From NCBI GenBank assembly GCA_903851415.1, contig CAINOE010000138.1, positions 24,064-88,063 of the forward strand: DNA of 64,000 nucleotides. Reading direction: 5' to 3'. Shown piece by piece: positions 1-8,898 of the stretch. The first letter of the stretch is position 1. Every line of letters starts with the position of its first letter. Under the pieces are notes generated by a model. The model was not told the origin of the DNA, did no database searches, and was given only the letters and a program-made list of their open reading frames with translations. Source of the DNA: an uncultured Rhodopila sp. GTDB lineage: Bacteria > Pseudomonadota > Alphaproteobacteria > Acetobacterales > Acetobacteraceae. A program made the position numbers and the translations under genes.

Positions 1-858
1 AGCCCCGGCGGCGATCAAAATGATGTCGATGCGGTTGGCCTTGTCGTTCGGTTTCAGCGTGGCTTTCGGATCGAGTCCCACCGATACATACAACCCGCCG
101 GGTCCCACGGCGGGCGGGATGAACGCCACGATGCGAAAGTGGCCGTCCAGAGTGACGAATGAGTCCAGGGCCGGGCTGGTCCGCTCGAAGATGGCAAAGT
201 TCCGGTGCGGCAGGCTGGTTCCCACGAAACGGGCGGATTCCGGGTGGCGGCCCAGGATGATGCCGGAGGAATCCGAGACATTGACGGTCGCGCCGGGCGG
301 CAGCGGCAACGCCGCGAGCTGCCCGGCGAGCCAGTCCAGGCTGAGTTCGGCCACCACCACCCCCGCCACTTTGCCATCGCCCCGCCGGAACGGCCGAGCG
401 ATGGACAGCGCCGGTTTGCCTGACAGAAGCCCGGGTGTGTAGCCGCCCAGGACGAGGCCGCCGGTCTCGAGCGCTTTCCTGAAATACGTTTGATCGGAAA
501 GATCGACATCCGGCCTGGCCAGCTCCGGGGCGCAAAGCGGGCGGCCGTCGAGGCCGATCACGGCGACGGCGCGGTATCGGGCGATTTGAGCTTGCAGCCG
601 GGACAGGTAGAGTTGGCAAAGCCCCGGGAGGTTGTCCTCCACCGATGGCGCCGCACTGACCGCGCCGAGCATCTGATCGGCGCCTTCAATGATTCCCTGC
701 TGCCCGGCGGCGACGAGACGGACGAGCCGCATCGCCTCTTCCTCCAGCAGTTGCTGGCGGACCTGGCGCGCCTGATTTTCCGTGTATGCCTGAAAAGCCA
801 GGGCGGGAAGGACTGCAACGGCGACGACGATCAGCAACCGCCCCAACAGACTGTTCAT
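1..858 (-). CDS. Cache-domain membrane sensor, N-terminal part (runs off the window)
   Basis: The minus strand is open from an ATG at 858 to the window edge (286 codons), so the C-terminal output domain is not visible. Residues about 4-22 form one hydrophobic membrane segment. The next 250 residues look like an extracytoplasmic double-Cache sensor region: they contain the DQTYFRKAL stretch and later ARFVGTSLP, both usual in dCache_1 proteins. Such proteins are histidine kinases, diguanylate cyclases or chemoreceptors; which one cannot be decided here. The shorter reading frames antisense to it are shadows. The start is supported by the membrane segment beginning right after it. Confidence 0.75.
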   Translation of the reverse strand, partial: MNSLLGRLLIVVAVAVLPALAFQAYTENQARQVRQQLLEEEAMRLVRLVAAGQQGIIEGADQMLGAVSAAPSVEDNLPGLCQLYLSRLQAQIARYRAVAVIGLDGRPLCAPELARPDVDLSDQTYFRKALETGGLVLGGYTPGLLSGKPALSIARPFRRGDGKVAGVVVAELSLDWLAGQLAALPLPPGATVNVSDSSGIILGRHPESARFVGTSLPHRNFAIFERTSPALDSFVTLDGHFRIVAFIPPAVGPGGLYVSVGLDPKATLKPNDKANRIDIILIAAGA

Positions 859-1239
859 GCCGATCCCCAACGGCCGGTGAGTGCAATAATGTGCTATCGG
901 CTCTTATCACGGTTTTGTCACCAAATCCCGCGGGAGGTGAGTATCACATCCTCGTGATTTTTGTCATTTCGCGATAAAAAGTCGCGCCGGTGCGGCGGGA
1001 GCGGCGGACAACGCCGGGCGCGCGCCGGCTGCCGGTCGCTGCGCCGCATGGCGGCAAACGCGGTGGTCAACACAGATATAATGCAATTTTGACATCGACT
1101 ATTTGCGGCGGCCAGGCCGCCTCGCGAGCACCTTGGACCGGGAGTGGCGCAGCTTCGCTCCGGCGTTGTCATCTCCCCGTGGCAAGCCCGCCGGTTCCGG
1201 TCTAGAACAGGCAGGAATCAACCTGGAGACAAGGTCGCC
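859..1239. other. Divergent intergenic region
   Basis: These 381 bases separate the leftward sensor gene from the rightward FmdB gene. They presumably hold both promoters. I see no convincing small gene, RNA or repeat; short reading frames here have no ribosome binding site. Confidence 0.4.
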
Positions 1240-1443
1240 ATGCCGTTGTTCGGCTATCACTGCACCGGATGCGATATCGAGTTCGAAACCCTGGTCATGG
1301 GCGCCGAACAGCCGGCCTGCCCGCACTGCGGCAGCGTCACGCTGGAGAAGCTGCTGTCGCGCGTCGCCCCGGAGCCGCGCGTGGCCGAGCCCGCGGGCGC
1401 GTGCGGAGGCTGTCCGCAGTACGGCGCCTGCGCTGCGGGCTGA
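1240..1443 (+). CDS. FmdB-family zinc-ribbon protein
   Basis: This 67-residue protein starts MPLFGYHCTGC and has two CxxC pairs (C8/C11 and CPHC near residues 27-30), the zinc-ribbon pattern of the FmdB/CxxC_CXXC_SSSS family. A GGAG ribosome binding site lies about 15 bases before the ATG. The C-terminal tail is short and carries an extra CGGC pair. Family members are small putative regulatory or nucleic-acid-binding proteins without a settled function. The following GIY-YIG gene overlaps its end, suggesting co-transcription. Confidence 0.8.
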   Translation: MPLFGYHCTGCDIEFETLVMGAEQPACPHCGSVTLEKLLSRVAPEPRVAEPAGACGGCPQYGACAAG

Positions 1444-1909
1444 ACGCCGTCCCGCTGCGCCGCCGCTGCCGGCGCGTTTCATCGCCGGCGCGGCCGAGGC
1501 CCCGGCTTCGCCCGGTGCCTATCTGCTTCTGGTGATGCTGCCGGCGCCCATCGGCGTGGTGTTGCCGCACGGGCGGGACGTTCTGCTGCCGGCGGGACGC
1601 TATCTCTATGCCGGCTCCGCGCGCGGCCCCGGCGGGATGCGCGCCCGGCTGGCGCGTCATCAGCGGGCGGACAAGACGCCGCACTGGCACATCGATCTGC
1701 TGACCATGGCGGGAACGATGGCCGGCGCCTGGATTTTCCCGGGCGGCGATGAGTGCGCCATCGTGGCCGGTCTGGGACACCTGCCGGTGCCGCTGCCCGG
1801 CTTCGGCAGCAGCGACTGCCGGCGCTGCGTCAGCCACCTGCTGGCCTGGCCGGATGGCATCGGCATAGATCTGCCGGATGGCGGGCTGGCCTCTAAGTGG
1901 CTCCCTTGA
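1433..1909 (+). CDS. GIY-YIG-like DUF123 family protein
   Basis: About 158 residues. The segment GAYLLLV followed by GRYLYAGSARG gives the paired GIY-YIG-like core, and the C-terminal GFGSSDCRRC..SHLL block is the DUF123 signature with its cysteine pair. The family is related to GIY-YIG endonucleases, but a nuclease activity has not been established for it. No ATG or GTG precedes the conserved core in this frame. The best start may be the CTG at 1433, inside the end of the FmdB gene, so the N-terminus is uncertain. The gene converges with the LLM oxidoreductase gene and overlaps it by 17 bases. Confidence 0.7.
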   Translation: MRAERRPAAPPLPARFIAGAAEAPASPGAYLLLVMLPAPIGVVLPHGRDVLLPAGRYLYAGSARGPGGMRARLARHQRADKTPHWHIDLLTMAGTMAGAWIFPGGDECAIVAGLGHLPVPLPGFGSSDCRRCVSHLLAWPDGIGIDLPDGGLASKWLP

Positions 1910-2930
1910 ACCGGCTCGGGATCGCCTGGACCGCGCTGACCGTCGCCCGCCGCGTGGCGACGGGGGTGCCGGGGGCGAAGTCGAGCGCCACCGTGTCGAC
2001 GATCCCGCCGTAGCGCTGCTCGATCGCCGCCGGCAAATCGTCATACGTGGCGCGGGCGACGAACAGGTCCAACACGTCGTCCGGCACCTCCGCCGCCATC
2101 CGGTTCCACTGGCCCTGTTTGGACATCTCCGTCAGCTTAGCGCCGAGGTCCGAGACGCCGTGCAGGTCGAACACGCCGCGATAGGCCGGGGTCGAGCCGT
2201 AAAACGCAACGCGGTATCGCACTTTCTCCACTTCCTCCCGCACCGCGGCCGCGTCCGGTCCGGTGGCGATGAACCCGCCGCCGCTGACCTCGAAACTTTC
2301 GAACGACTTGCCGACCGCCGCCAACTCCGCCGCCAGCAACGGCCGCACCACCTGCTCCAGATAAGCCCTGGTGGCGAAGCCGTGCAGCCGCACGCCGTCG
2401 GCCACGCGCGCGGCGGTCTTCAGCATCAGCGGCCCGACCGCGGCCATCGCCACCGGTGGCAGCGGAAGGCCCTGCGGCGGCGGCGAGAACTCCGGCGTCA
2501 TCAGCGAGAAATTGTAATGCCTGCCTTGGTAGTTCAGCTTTTCGCCGTGTTCCCGGCAACGGTGGATCGCCCGCACCGCCTCGATATATTCCCCCAGGCG
2601 CTCGGCCGGCGCGATCCAGGGCACGCTGAACCGCCGCTCGTTATGCGCCTTCACCTGGCTGCCGAGGCCGAGCACGAACCGCCCCTTGGAATGCGTATGC
2701 AGGTCCCAGGCCTGGTTGGCGACGACCATCGGACTGCGCGGGAAGGCGATGGCGACCGAGGTGACGAGCTGCACCCGCTCCGTCGCCAAAGCGGCGAAGG
2801 CCAGCGGCGTGAACGGGTCGTGCTTCAGCTCGTGGCTGGAGACGCTGTCGAACCCGTCCTCCTCCGCCCGGCGCGCGGCGGGGCCGCAGGCGGCCCAGTC
2901 CTCGCACGGCAGGCTGCATGACACGCGCAT
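1893..2930 (-). CDS. LLM-class (luciferase-like) F420-dependent-type oxidoreductase
   Basis: This 345-residue protein is full length for the bacterial luciferase-like superfamily. The N-terminal half has the LLM barrel signatures (ELKHDPFTPLAFAA, then FVLGLGSQVKAHNERRF), and the middle has the VADGVRLHGF motif. It resembles the TIGR03617 subgroup annotated as F420-dependent; in proteobacteria the real cofactor may be FMN. The substrate is unknown. It is divergent from the SDR gene at 3016 with only 85 bases between them, so the two may share a control region and act on the same catabolic route. Confidence 0.8.
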   Translation of the reverse strand: MRVSCSLPCEDWAACGPAARRAEEDGFDSVSSHELKHDPFTPLAFAALATERVQLVTSVAIAFPRSPMVVANQAWDLHTHSKGRFVLGLGSQVKAHNERRFSVPWIAPAERLGEYIEAVRAIHRCREHGEKLNYQGRHYNFSLMTPEFSPPPQGLPLPPVAMAAVGPLMLKTAARVADGVRLHGFATRAYLEQVVRPLLAAELAAVGKSFESFEVSGGGFIATGPDAAAVREEVEKVRYRVAFYGSTPAYRGVFDLHGVSDLGAKLTEMSKQGQWNRMAAEVPDDVLDLFVARATYDDLPAAIEQRYGGIVDTVALDFAPGTPVATRRATVSAVQAIPSRFKGAT

Positions 2931-3015
2931 CCGCCTCCCCCGCTGTTTTCCTCTTCACCGGAGTTTGCGGCGGCGCCAGACTCCCGTAAAGCGGATGGGA
3001 CACAAGGAGCGGATC

Positions 3016-3768
3016 ATGAAGAGACTTGCCGGCAAGGTCATCATCGTCACCGGCGCCAGTCGCGGCATCGGCGCAGCCACCGCCGCGGCCTGCGCCAGGT
3101 CGTCGGCGACCGTGGTGCTGGCGGCGCGGGACGGGGCGCGCGCCGCCGCGGTGGCGCAGTCCATCGGCGAGGCGGCCTCGGCGCGCGCCTGCGATGTGAC
3201 GGACTATGCCGCCGTCGAAAAGCTGGTGGAGGAAACCCGGGCGCGGTTCGGCCGCCTCGACGCGCTGATCAACAACGCCGGGGTGATCGAGCCGATCGCC
3301 CCGATCGCTTCCGGCGACCCGGCTTCCTGGGCGCGCAGCATCGAGATCAACCTTATCGGCGCCTACCATGCGATCCGCGCGGTGCTGCCCGGGATGATCG
3401 CGGCCGGCGGCGGGACGATCGTCAATGTCTCCTCCGGCGCGGCGGTGCGGCCGCTGGAGGCCTGGAGCGCCTATTGCAGCGGCAAGGCCGGGCTGCACAT
3501 GCTGACGCGCGCGGTCGCGCTGGAGACGGCGGGGCAGGGAATCCGGGTGTTCGGGTTCTCGCCCGGCCCCACCGATACCGACATGCAGGAGCCGGTGCGC
3601 GCCTCCGGGATCAATCCGGTCAGCCGGATCCCGCGGGAGGACCTGACCCCGGTTGCGCATCCGGCGGCGGCGATCGTCTATCTGTGCACGCCCGACGCGG
3701 ACGACCTTATCGGCCAGGAGTTCAGCCTGAAGGACGAGCCGTTCCGGGCGCGGCTGGGTTTGTATTAA
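3016..3768 (+). CDS. Short-chain dehydrogenase/reductase
   Basis: 250 residues, a classical SDR. The NAD(P)-binding TGASRGIG motif is near residue 12, NNAG near residue 86, the catalytic Ser lies in NVSSGAA, and the YCSGK active-site Tyr/Lys is near residue 150. AAGGAG at 3004-3009 precedes the ATG at 3016, which fixes the start. The substrate cannot be told. It is divergent from the LLM oxidoreductase. Confidence 0.85.
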   Translation: MKRLAGKVIIVTGASRGIGAATAAACARSSATVVLAARDGARAAAVAQSIGEAASARACDVTDYAAVEKLVEETRARFGRLDALINNAGVIEPIAPIASGDPASWARSIEINLIGAYHAIRAVLPGMIAAGGGTIVNVSSGAAVRPLEAWSAYCSGKAGLHMLTRAVALETAGQGIRVFGFSPGPTDTDMQEPVRASGINPVSRIPREDLTPVAHPAAAIVYLCTPDADDLIGQEFSLKDEPFRARLGLY

Positions 3769-4010
3769 TTGCGAAAATGCCGTCCGGCGGCGGGTATGCG
3801 AACGGGCGGCTGGACAAGCGGGAGACTCTGTAGTAAAGCAGAACGTGGTGGGAGAGGTTCATTACACGGAAACGGACGGTCGTGGCTGCCAACAGCCGCA
3901 GGTCCGCTTCGTTCAATCGGTTAGGCGTTTCCCGCTGAAGAACGACTGACGTGCCGTCAATAAAGCAGTAAAGTAAATGCTGCAATGTCCAGTTGACACA
4001 GGAGAATGAA
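3769..4010. other. Intergenic region without a recognised gene
   Basis: Between the SDR gene and the 23-residue reading frame at 4011. The several longer frames that cross it on the minus strand have no family resemblance and no ribosome binding site. No RNA gene was recognised. Confidence 0.35.
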
Positions 4011-4082
4011 ATGGCCTCAGTATGGTTGTGGATTCTGATTGCTCCGGCGATTGGTATCGTTTTCCTCTCACGCACCACATAG
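4011..4082 (+). CDS. Candidate 23-residue membrane peptide
   Basis: ATG at 4011 follows an AGGAG ribosome binding site at 4000-4004, and the frame closes with TAG at 4080. The peptide starts MASVWLWILIAPAIGIVFL, a single hydrophobic segment with a short basic tail. A strong hairpin followed by TTTT (4124-4166) lies 40 bases downstream, as expected for a monocistronic small gene. I do not recognise a family. The combination of ribosome binding site, membrane-like composition and terminator makes it more than a chance frame, but there is no conservation evidence. Confidence 0.5.
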   Translation: MASVWLWILIAPAIGIVFLSRTT

Positions 4083-4123
4083 CGACACATTGTGCGGGCG
4101 CGCGTTGGACCGCGCGCGCTGAC

Positions 4124-4166
4124 CTCCACTCCGGCGGTGCTCGGCCCGCCGGAGTGGAGCCGTTTT
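4124..4166 (+). terminator. Rho-independent terminator
   Basis: Perfect 14-bp inverted repeat, 4124-4137 pairing with 4146-4159, with an 8-base loop and TTTT at 4163-4166. It would end transcription from the small reading frame at 4011. Confidence 0.75.
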
Positions 4167-4207
4167 CGTGTGCCAGGACCAGTATTGCCGAGTACAGCGG
4201 AGACCGG

Positions 4208-4284
4208 ATGGCCCGGCTTGCCCGGGCCACCTATCGCGGCAGCGTGCCGGCATAGATGGCCCGGACAGGCCGGGCCATGACGAC
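4208..4284. repeat. REP-like palindromic element, copy 1
   Basis: Two inverted arms of the ATGGCCCGGCTTGTCCGGGCC type flank a CTATCGCGGCAG centre. Half copies ending GGCCATGACGG recur at about 4350 and 4422. Same family as 7441-7527, 24759-24840, 49699-49777 and 53284-53353. Confidence 0.8.
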
Positions 4285-4457
4285 GAAAGAGTGACGCCTC
4301 GGCCAAACTTCTCTCCGGCTGCGCCTTATCCTCATAGCTATGGGGATACGCCCGGCCATGACGGTGAGGTGGAAGCCGTTGCTCCGCATGACCTCTTATC
4401 CTGAAACGCACGGAGACGCGCCTGGCCATGACGGAGAGGGCGGGGACGCTTCGGCCG

Positions 4458-5024
4458 CTACCCCTGCCGCAACCGCCGGATTGCCTCCTCGGCTTCCTCC
4501 GCATCCGCGTTCAGCGCCCGTTCCGCCACCGCCCGCGGAAACCCCGCCCGCGCCAAAATCCCGAACTCCCGCTGCCGATCGGCTGCGTCCGAGGTGCGGA
4601 AGGGGCCGATGCGCCGCTTGCGGGCCAGCACCAGGGCCGAGGCCAGCTCCGTCTCCGCGTCCTCCGGCAGCACCGCCCGGGCGAGCTCCGCATCCACCCC
4701 CTTCGCCGCAAGCTGTGCCGCCGCCGCGCGCCGCGACCGCCCGGCATGCACCAGGCTGCGCGCGCGGCTCTCGGCGAACGCGGCATCGCTGACCGCGCCG
4801 GACGCGGCCAACCGCGCCACCACCTCCGCCGCCGCCTGCCGCGCCGCCGCCACCTGTTCGGCCACGATGTCCCGGTCCGCCGCGCCACGCGCCCAGGTGT
4901 CGATCCGGCGCAGCAGCACGCGCCGCAGGCCCGCCTCGGTCGCCGCGTAGCGGGCCAGATAGGTCAGCGCCGCCTGGTGCAGGCTGCCGGCATCCGGCGG
5001 GGCGGTATCGGAGGAACTCGCCAT
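4458..5024 (-). CDS. recX: Regulatory protein RecX
   Basis: 188 residues, an all-helical Ala/Arg-rich protein with the repeated three-helix pattern of RecX. Typical blocks are LTYLARYAATEAGLRRVLLRR near the N-terminus, then GAVSDAAFAESRARSLVHAG, then GVDAELARAVL. RecX binds RecA filaments and limits recombinase activity. The ATG at 5024 gives the usual family length; the frame continues upstream only as a shadow of argD. recA is not adjacent. It is divergent from argD. Confidence 0.8.
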   Translation of the reverse strand: MASSSDTAPPDAGSLHQAALTYLARYAATEAGLRRVLLRRIDTWARGAADRDIVAEQVAAARQAAAEVVARLAASGAVSDAAFAESRARSLVHAGRSRRAAAAQLAAKGVDAELARAVLPEDAETELASALVLARKRRIGPFRTSDAADRQREFGILARAGFPRAVAERALNADAEEAEEAIRRLRQG

Positions 5025-5204
5025 GCCGCGACGATGCACGTCCCGCCGATTCGGCTGCAACAGCGGTTCGCAAATTGTCTTCAAACACTCGTTTGACAGC
5101 GCCAACCGCTTCGAACGATGATCCGCGTTTCCTCCGGACCCGTCCCGAAAGGTCGCGGGCGGGCGATCCGGCGGGAGGGCTGACAACACCAGGGTTTGAA
5201 CCGG

Positions 5205-6398
5205 ATGATCTCCGCGCTGTTGCCGAACTACGCACGTGCCGATCTCGCTTTCGAGCGGGGCGAGGGCGCCTGGCTGTGGACGGTGGACGGGCGACGATTC
5301 CTCGATTTCGGCTCCGGCATCGCCACGGCAAGCCTCGGGCATGCGCATCCGCATTTGGTCAAGGCGATCGCCGAGCAGGCCGCCAGGGTGATGCACACCT
5401 CCAACCTGTACCGCATCCCGCAGGCCGAGCGGCTGGCCCAGCGGCTGGTGGACGTCACCTTCGCGGACAGCGTGTTCTTCTGCAACTCGGGCGCCGAGGC
5501 GAACGAGGGCATGATCAAGATGATGCGCCGTGCGACATCCGATGCCGGCAGGCCGGAGCGCTACCGCGTCATCTGCTTCGATGGCGCGTTCCATGGCCGC
5601 ACCCTGGCGACGCTGGCCGCCACCGGCAACCCTCATTATCTTGAGGGCTTCGGCCCGGTGGTGGACGGCTTCGACCATGTGCCGTTCAACAACATGAACG
5701 CGGTGCGCAACGCCATCGGCCCCCAGACCTGCGGCATCATCGTCGAGCCGGTGCAGGGCGAGGGCGGCATCCGACCGGCTGACATGCAGTTCCTGCGCGA
5801 TCTGCGCGCGGTGTGCGACGAATACGGCATCATCCTGGGGATGGACGAAGTGCAGACCGGCATGGGCCGTTCCGGGAAACTGTTCGCGCATGAGTGGTCG
5901 GGGATCGCGCCGGACATCATGTCCTCGGCCAAGGGCATCGGCGGCGGCTTTCCGCTGGGCGCGGTGCTGGCCCGGGAGCGCTACGCCAAGGCGCTGAAGC
6001 CCGGCACGCACGGCACCACGTTCGGCGGCAACCCGCTGGCCTGCGCCGCCGGCAACGCCGTGCTGGATGTTATGCTGGCGCCGGGATTCCTGGAGGATGT
6101 CGAGCGCAAGGCGCGCGTATTGCGGGGGGAGCTGGACGCGGTGGCGCGCGACTTCCCGTCGGTGTTCACGGAAGTCCGCGGCCTCGGGCTGCTGCTGGGG
6201 CTGAAATGCGCCGTGCCGCAGGGACAGGTGCAGGCGGCGTGCGTGGCGGAGGGGCTGCTGGCCCTGACCGCCGGCGACAATGTGCTGCGCCTGGCGCCGC
6301 CGCTGGTGGTCACCGACAGCGATATCACGGAGGGCGTGGCGATGCTGCGCCGCGCGGCGGCCAAGGTCGCGGCTTCCGGCAAGGTTGCGGCACAATGA
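5205..6398 (+). CDS. argD: Acetylornithine aminotransferase
   Basis: 397 residues, class III PLP aminotransferase. [15 protein letters not shown] is the N-terminal substrate region, NSGAEANE lies near residue 95, EPVQGEGG near 181, and the PLP-binding lysine is K243 in [14 protein letters not shown]. It converts N-acetylglutamate semialdehyde to N-acetylornithine in arginine synthesis. The ATG at 5205 gives the family start MISALLP; a TTG three codons upstream is possible. The stop overlaps the argF start (ATGA), so the two genes are translationally coupled. Confidence 0.93.
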   Translation: MISALLPNYARADLAFERGEGAWLWTVDGRRFLDFGSGIATASLGHAHPHLVKAIAEQAARVMHTSNLYRIPQAERLAQRLVDVTFADSVFFCNSGAEANEGMIKMMRRATSDAGRPERYRVICFDGAFHGRTLATLAATGNPHYLEGFGPVVDGFDHVPFNNMNAVRNAIGPQTCGIIVEPVQGEGGIRPADMQFLRDLRAVCDEYGIILGMDEVQTGMGRSGKLFAHEWSGIAPDIMSSAKGIGGGFPLGAVLARERYAKALKPGTHGTTFGGNPLACAAGNAVLDVMLAPGFLEDVERKARVLRGELDAVARDFPSVFTEVRGLGLLLGLKCAVPQGQVQAACVAEGLLALTAGDNVLRLAPPLVVTDSDITEGVAMLRRAAAKVAASGKVAAQ

Positions 6399-7363
6399 GC
6401 GGCGCGGTCCGGCTGAAGGCCGACGCGCGGGACCGGTCCTCCGCGGAGGAGACCGGGCCGCGGCACTTCCTCGACCTGCGCGACTTCGATGCGGCGACCC
6501 TGCGGCAGATGCTGGATATCGCGTCAGGCTTCAAGCGCGCCGGCGGCGTGTCGTCGCGTCCGCTGGCGGGCAAGACGCTGGCGCTGATCTTCGAAAAACC
6601 CTCCACCCGCACCCGCGTCTCCTTCGAGGTGGGCATGCGCCAGCTCGGCGGCGACGTCATCGTGCTGTCGGGCAAGGAGATGCAGCTCGGCCGCGGCGAG
6701 ACGGTGGCCGACACGGCGCGGGTGCTGTCGCGCTATGTCGATGCGATCATGCTGCGGACGGACAAGGTGTGGAAGCTGCACGAGCTGGCGGAACACGCCA
6801 CCGTGCCGGTGATCAACGGGCTGACCGAGGCGTCGCATCCCTGCCAGTTGATGGCGGATGTCCTGACGTTCGAGGAGCAGCGCGGCCCCATCGCCGGACA
6901 GGTGGTGGCGTGGTGCGGCGACGGCAACAACGTGGCGCGAAGCTGGATCGAGGCGGCGGTGCGGTTCGGGTTTACGCTACGGCTGGCGACTCCGGACGGG
7001 CTGCGGCCGCCGGAGGATCTGGTGGCCTGGGCGCGCGCGCAGGGCGGGCGGATCGAGCTGACCGACGATGCCGAGGCGGCGGTGGCGGGCGCGCGCTGCG
7101 TGGTGACGGATACCTGGGTGTCGATGTCGGATGACCCGAACGAGAGCCGGCACAATCTGCTGGCGCCGTACCGGGTGACCTCGCGGCTGATGGGGTTGGC
7201 CGCGCCGGACGCGCTGTTCATGCACTGCCTGCCGGCGCATCGGGGCGAGGAGGTCGATGCGGACGTGATCGACGGGCCGCACTCGGTGGTGTTCGACGAG
7301 GCGGAGAACCGGCTGCATGCGCAGAAGGGGGTGCTGGCCTGGGCGATGGGGGCGGCGCGGTAG
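6395..7363 (+). CDS. argF: Ornithine carbamoyltransferase
   Basis: 322 residues. The carbamoyl-phosphate motif STRTR is near residue 70, HPCQ near 149, and the C-terminal [10 protein letters not shown] holds the ornithine-binding cysteine, so the active site is complete. It makes citrulline from ornithine and carbamoyl phosphate. It overlaps the argD stop by 4 bp and forms an argDF operon. The first 23 residues are an N-terminal extension before the usual FLDL start. Confidence 0.93.
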   Translation: MSGAVRLKADARDRSSAEETGPRHFLDLRDFDAATLRQMLDIASGFKRAGGVSSRPLAGKTLALIFEKPSTRTRVSFEVGMRQLGGDVIVLSGKEMQLGRGETVADTARVLSRYVDAIMLRTDKVWKLHELAEHATVPVINGLTEASHPCQLMADVLTFEEQRGPIAGQVVAWCGDGNNVARSWIEAAVRFGFTLRLATPDGLRPPEDLVAWARAQGGRIELTDDAEAAVAGARCVVTDTWVSMSDDPNESRHNLLAPYRVTSRLMGLAAPDALFMHCLPAHRGEEVDADVIDGPHSVVFDEAENRLHAQKGVLAWAMGAAR

Positions 7364-7440
7364 GGTTGGGCAACTTGCCGTTTTGGCCGGACGTGTCCCC
7401 ATGACAGGATAAGGCGAAGCGCCGAGCACGGCTTGTCCCC

Positions 7441-7527
7441 CCATCGTCATGGCCCGGCTTGTCCGGGCCACCTGTCGCGGCAGGGTGCTGATACGGGTGG
7501 CCCGGACAAGCCGGGCCATGACGATGG
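7441..7527. repeat. REP-like palindromic element, copy 2 (best copy)
   Basis: 7441-7472 and 7496-7527 are perfect 32-bp inverted repeats around a 23-base centre. It sits between the convergent ends of argF and the Nudix regulator gene, where it could also work as a bidirectional terminator. Confidence 0.9.
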
Positions 7528-7602
7528 AGAGCGATGCCCCCGGCCAAACGTTTCTCATGCTGCCGCTTATCCTGAACCGTGTGGGACCGCGCCCGCCCGG
7601 GC

Positions 7603-8544
7603 TCACACCGCCCGCACCAGCGGCAGCTTCGTCCCCGCCACCTGCCGCTCCGCCAGCACCTCGCGGCGGAACCGGAACAGCTTCGCCGGCCGCCCGCCCG
7701 TCTCGGTCGTTACTTCGCCGGTTTCCTCCACCAGGTCCTGCTGGTCGATCAGCCGGCGGAAATTCTGCTTGTGCAGCAGCCGCCCGCCCAAAGCCTCCAC
7801 CGTCCGCTGCAACTGCAGCAGAGTAAACGTCTCCGGCATCAGTTCGAACACCACCGGCCGGTATTTGATCTTCGCCCGCAGCCGCGCGATCCCGGTCGCC
7901 AGGATGCGCCGGTGGTCGTGCCGCATCGCCTCACCGGGAGCCAGCGCCGCGCGCGCCGCGCCCGCCTCGGCGACCAGCCCGGCCTCCCACAGGGTTTCGT
8001 AGCGCTGCAGCACCAGCTCCTCGTTCCAGCGCTGCCCGTCCAGGCCGAAATTGATGGCGACCCGCCGCAGCCGGGCGCGCGCCGCGCCCGGGCCGTCCGC
8101 GCTTTCCGCCCAGGCGCGCAGCGGCCCGGCCAGCACCGCCCCGGTCAGCGCCGCCCCGGCACCGCGCACGTCCTCCCACGGAAAGAACCGGTACCAGGGC
8201 TGCCACTCCGCACCCCATCCGGCCGCGGCCGGCGCCTCCCGGGTCAGGCCCAGATAGCTCACCGACACCACCCGCCCGAGCGTCCCCTGCTTCCGATCGG
8301 CATCCGCAAACGTGTAAAGCTGCTCGACATAGCCCAGCGGATGGCGGGTCTGGGTCTCCACCCAGGACCGCAGCCCGGCCTGCAAGGATCGGTGCGACGC
8401 CTCGAACGGGCCGGAGGGCAGCGCCTGGCCCTTGTCGATGGTCAGCACGCGCGGCTGGCCGTTCGTCACCGCGACGATCACGGCGGTCAATTCCGCGGCA
8501 ACCGCCACGCTGACGTCATCGCTACGGGTCTGCACCAGGGACAT
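7603..8544 (-). CDS. Nudix-family transcriptional regulator of NAD synthesis (NadQ/COG4111-like)
   Basis: 313 residues. The N-terminal half has a Nudix-like fold region with a degenerate box around GPFEASHRSLQAGLRSWVE, and it lacks the catalytic glutamates of active Nudix hydrolases. The C-terminal part (LQRTVEALGGRLLHKQNFRRL, then TGGRPAKLFRFRREV) has the winged-helix pattern of the NrtR/NadQ group. Alphaproteobacterial relatives repress NAD biosynthesis genes. No nad genes are in the window, so the target is inferred from family only. Confidence 0.7.
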   Translation of the reverse strand: MSLVQTRSDDVSVAVAAELTAVIVAVTNGQPRVLTIDKGQALPSGPFEASHRSLQAGLRSWVETQTRHPLGYVEQLYTFADADRKQGTLGRVVSVSYLGLTREAPAAAGWGAEWQPWYRFFPWEDVRGAGAALTGAVLAGPLRAWAESADGPGAARARLRRVAINFGLDGQRWNEELVLQRYETLWEAGLVAEAGAARAALAPGEAMRHDHRRILATGIARLRAKIKYRPVVFELMPETFTLLQLQRTVEALGGRLLHKQNFRRLIDQQDLVEETGEVTTETGGRPAKLFRFRREVLAERQVAGTKLPLVRAV

Positions 8545-8588
8545 GGCGGGCTTCTGCCACGGCGGCGACGGAGTCCGCTACCGTCAAA

Positions 8589-8759
8589 TCAGTCGCCGGT
8601 GCGGCGGCCGAGTGCGGCGTTCTGGATCGCCGCGCTGGCGCCCAGCAACATGGCGCTGGCGGCGAACGTCATGATCGCGCCGCCGATGAAGGCTCCGGCC
8701 AGCCAGGAGCCGGGGAGAGGCGGGCCGGGGAAGCCCGGAGAGGATTTCAGTCTCGGCAC
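8589..8759 (-). CDS. Small single-span membrane protein, 56 residues
   Basis: A GTG start at 8759 with AGGAG about 8 bases upstream opens a 56-codon frame ending at 8589. The N-terminal third is Pro/Gly-rich (SPGFPGPPLPGSWL), followed by one hydrophobic segment of about 25 residues rich in Ala/Gly/Ile/Met. No family recognised. The ribosome binding site and hydrophobic span support it. It lies upstream of the NadQ-like gene on the same strand with 44 bases between, so it may be in the same transcript. Confidence 0.6.
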   Translation of the reverse strand: MPRLKSSPGFPGPPLPGSWLAGAFIGGAIMTFAASAMLLGASAAIQNAALGRRTGD

Positions 8760-8898
8760 GACGGGACTCCTTTTCGGATTATGATCTTTTCTTTACGCAC
8801 GCACCGCAGCGACGGATCAGCCGCCCGAGCATGGACAGGAGCGTCCTCGCGCATAAATACTACCAACGGGTAGCATCCGGGAGAAAGGAAAAACGCCG

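Noticed and set aside
3993..3998. TTGACA as a -35 box for the small peptide gene
   Set aside because: It lies inside the ribosome binding region, 13 bases before the ATG, leaving no room for a -10.
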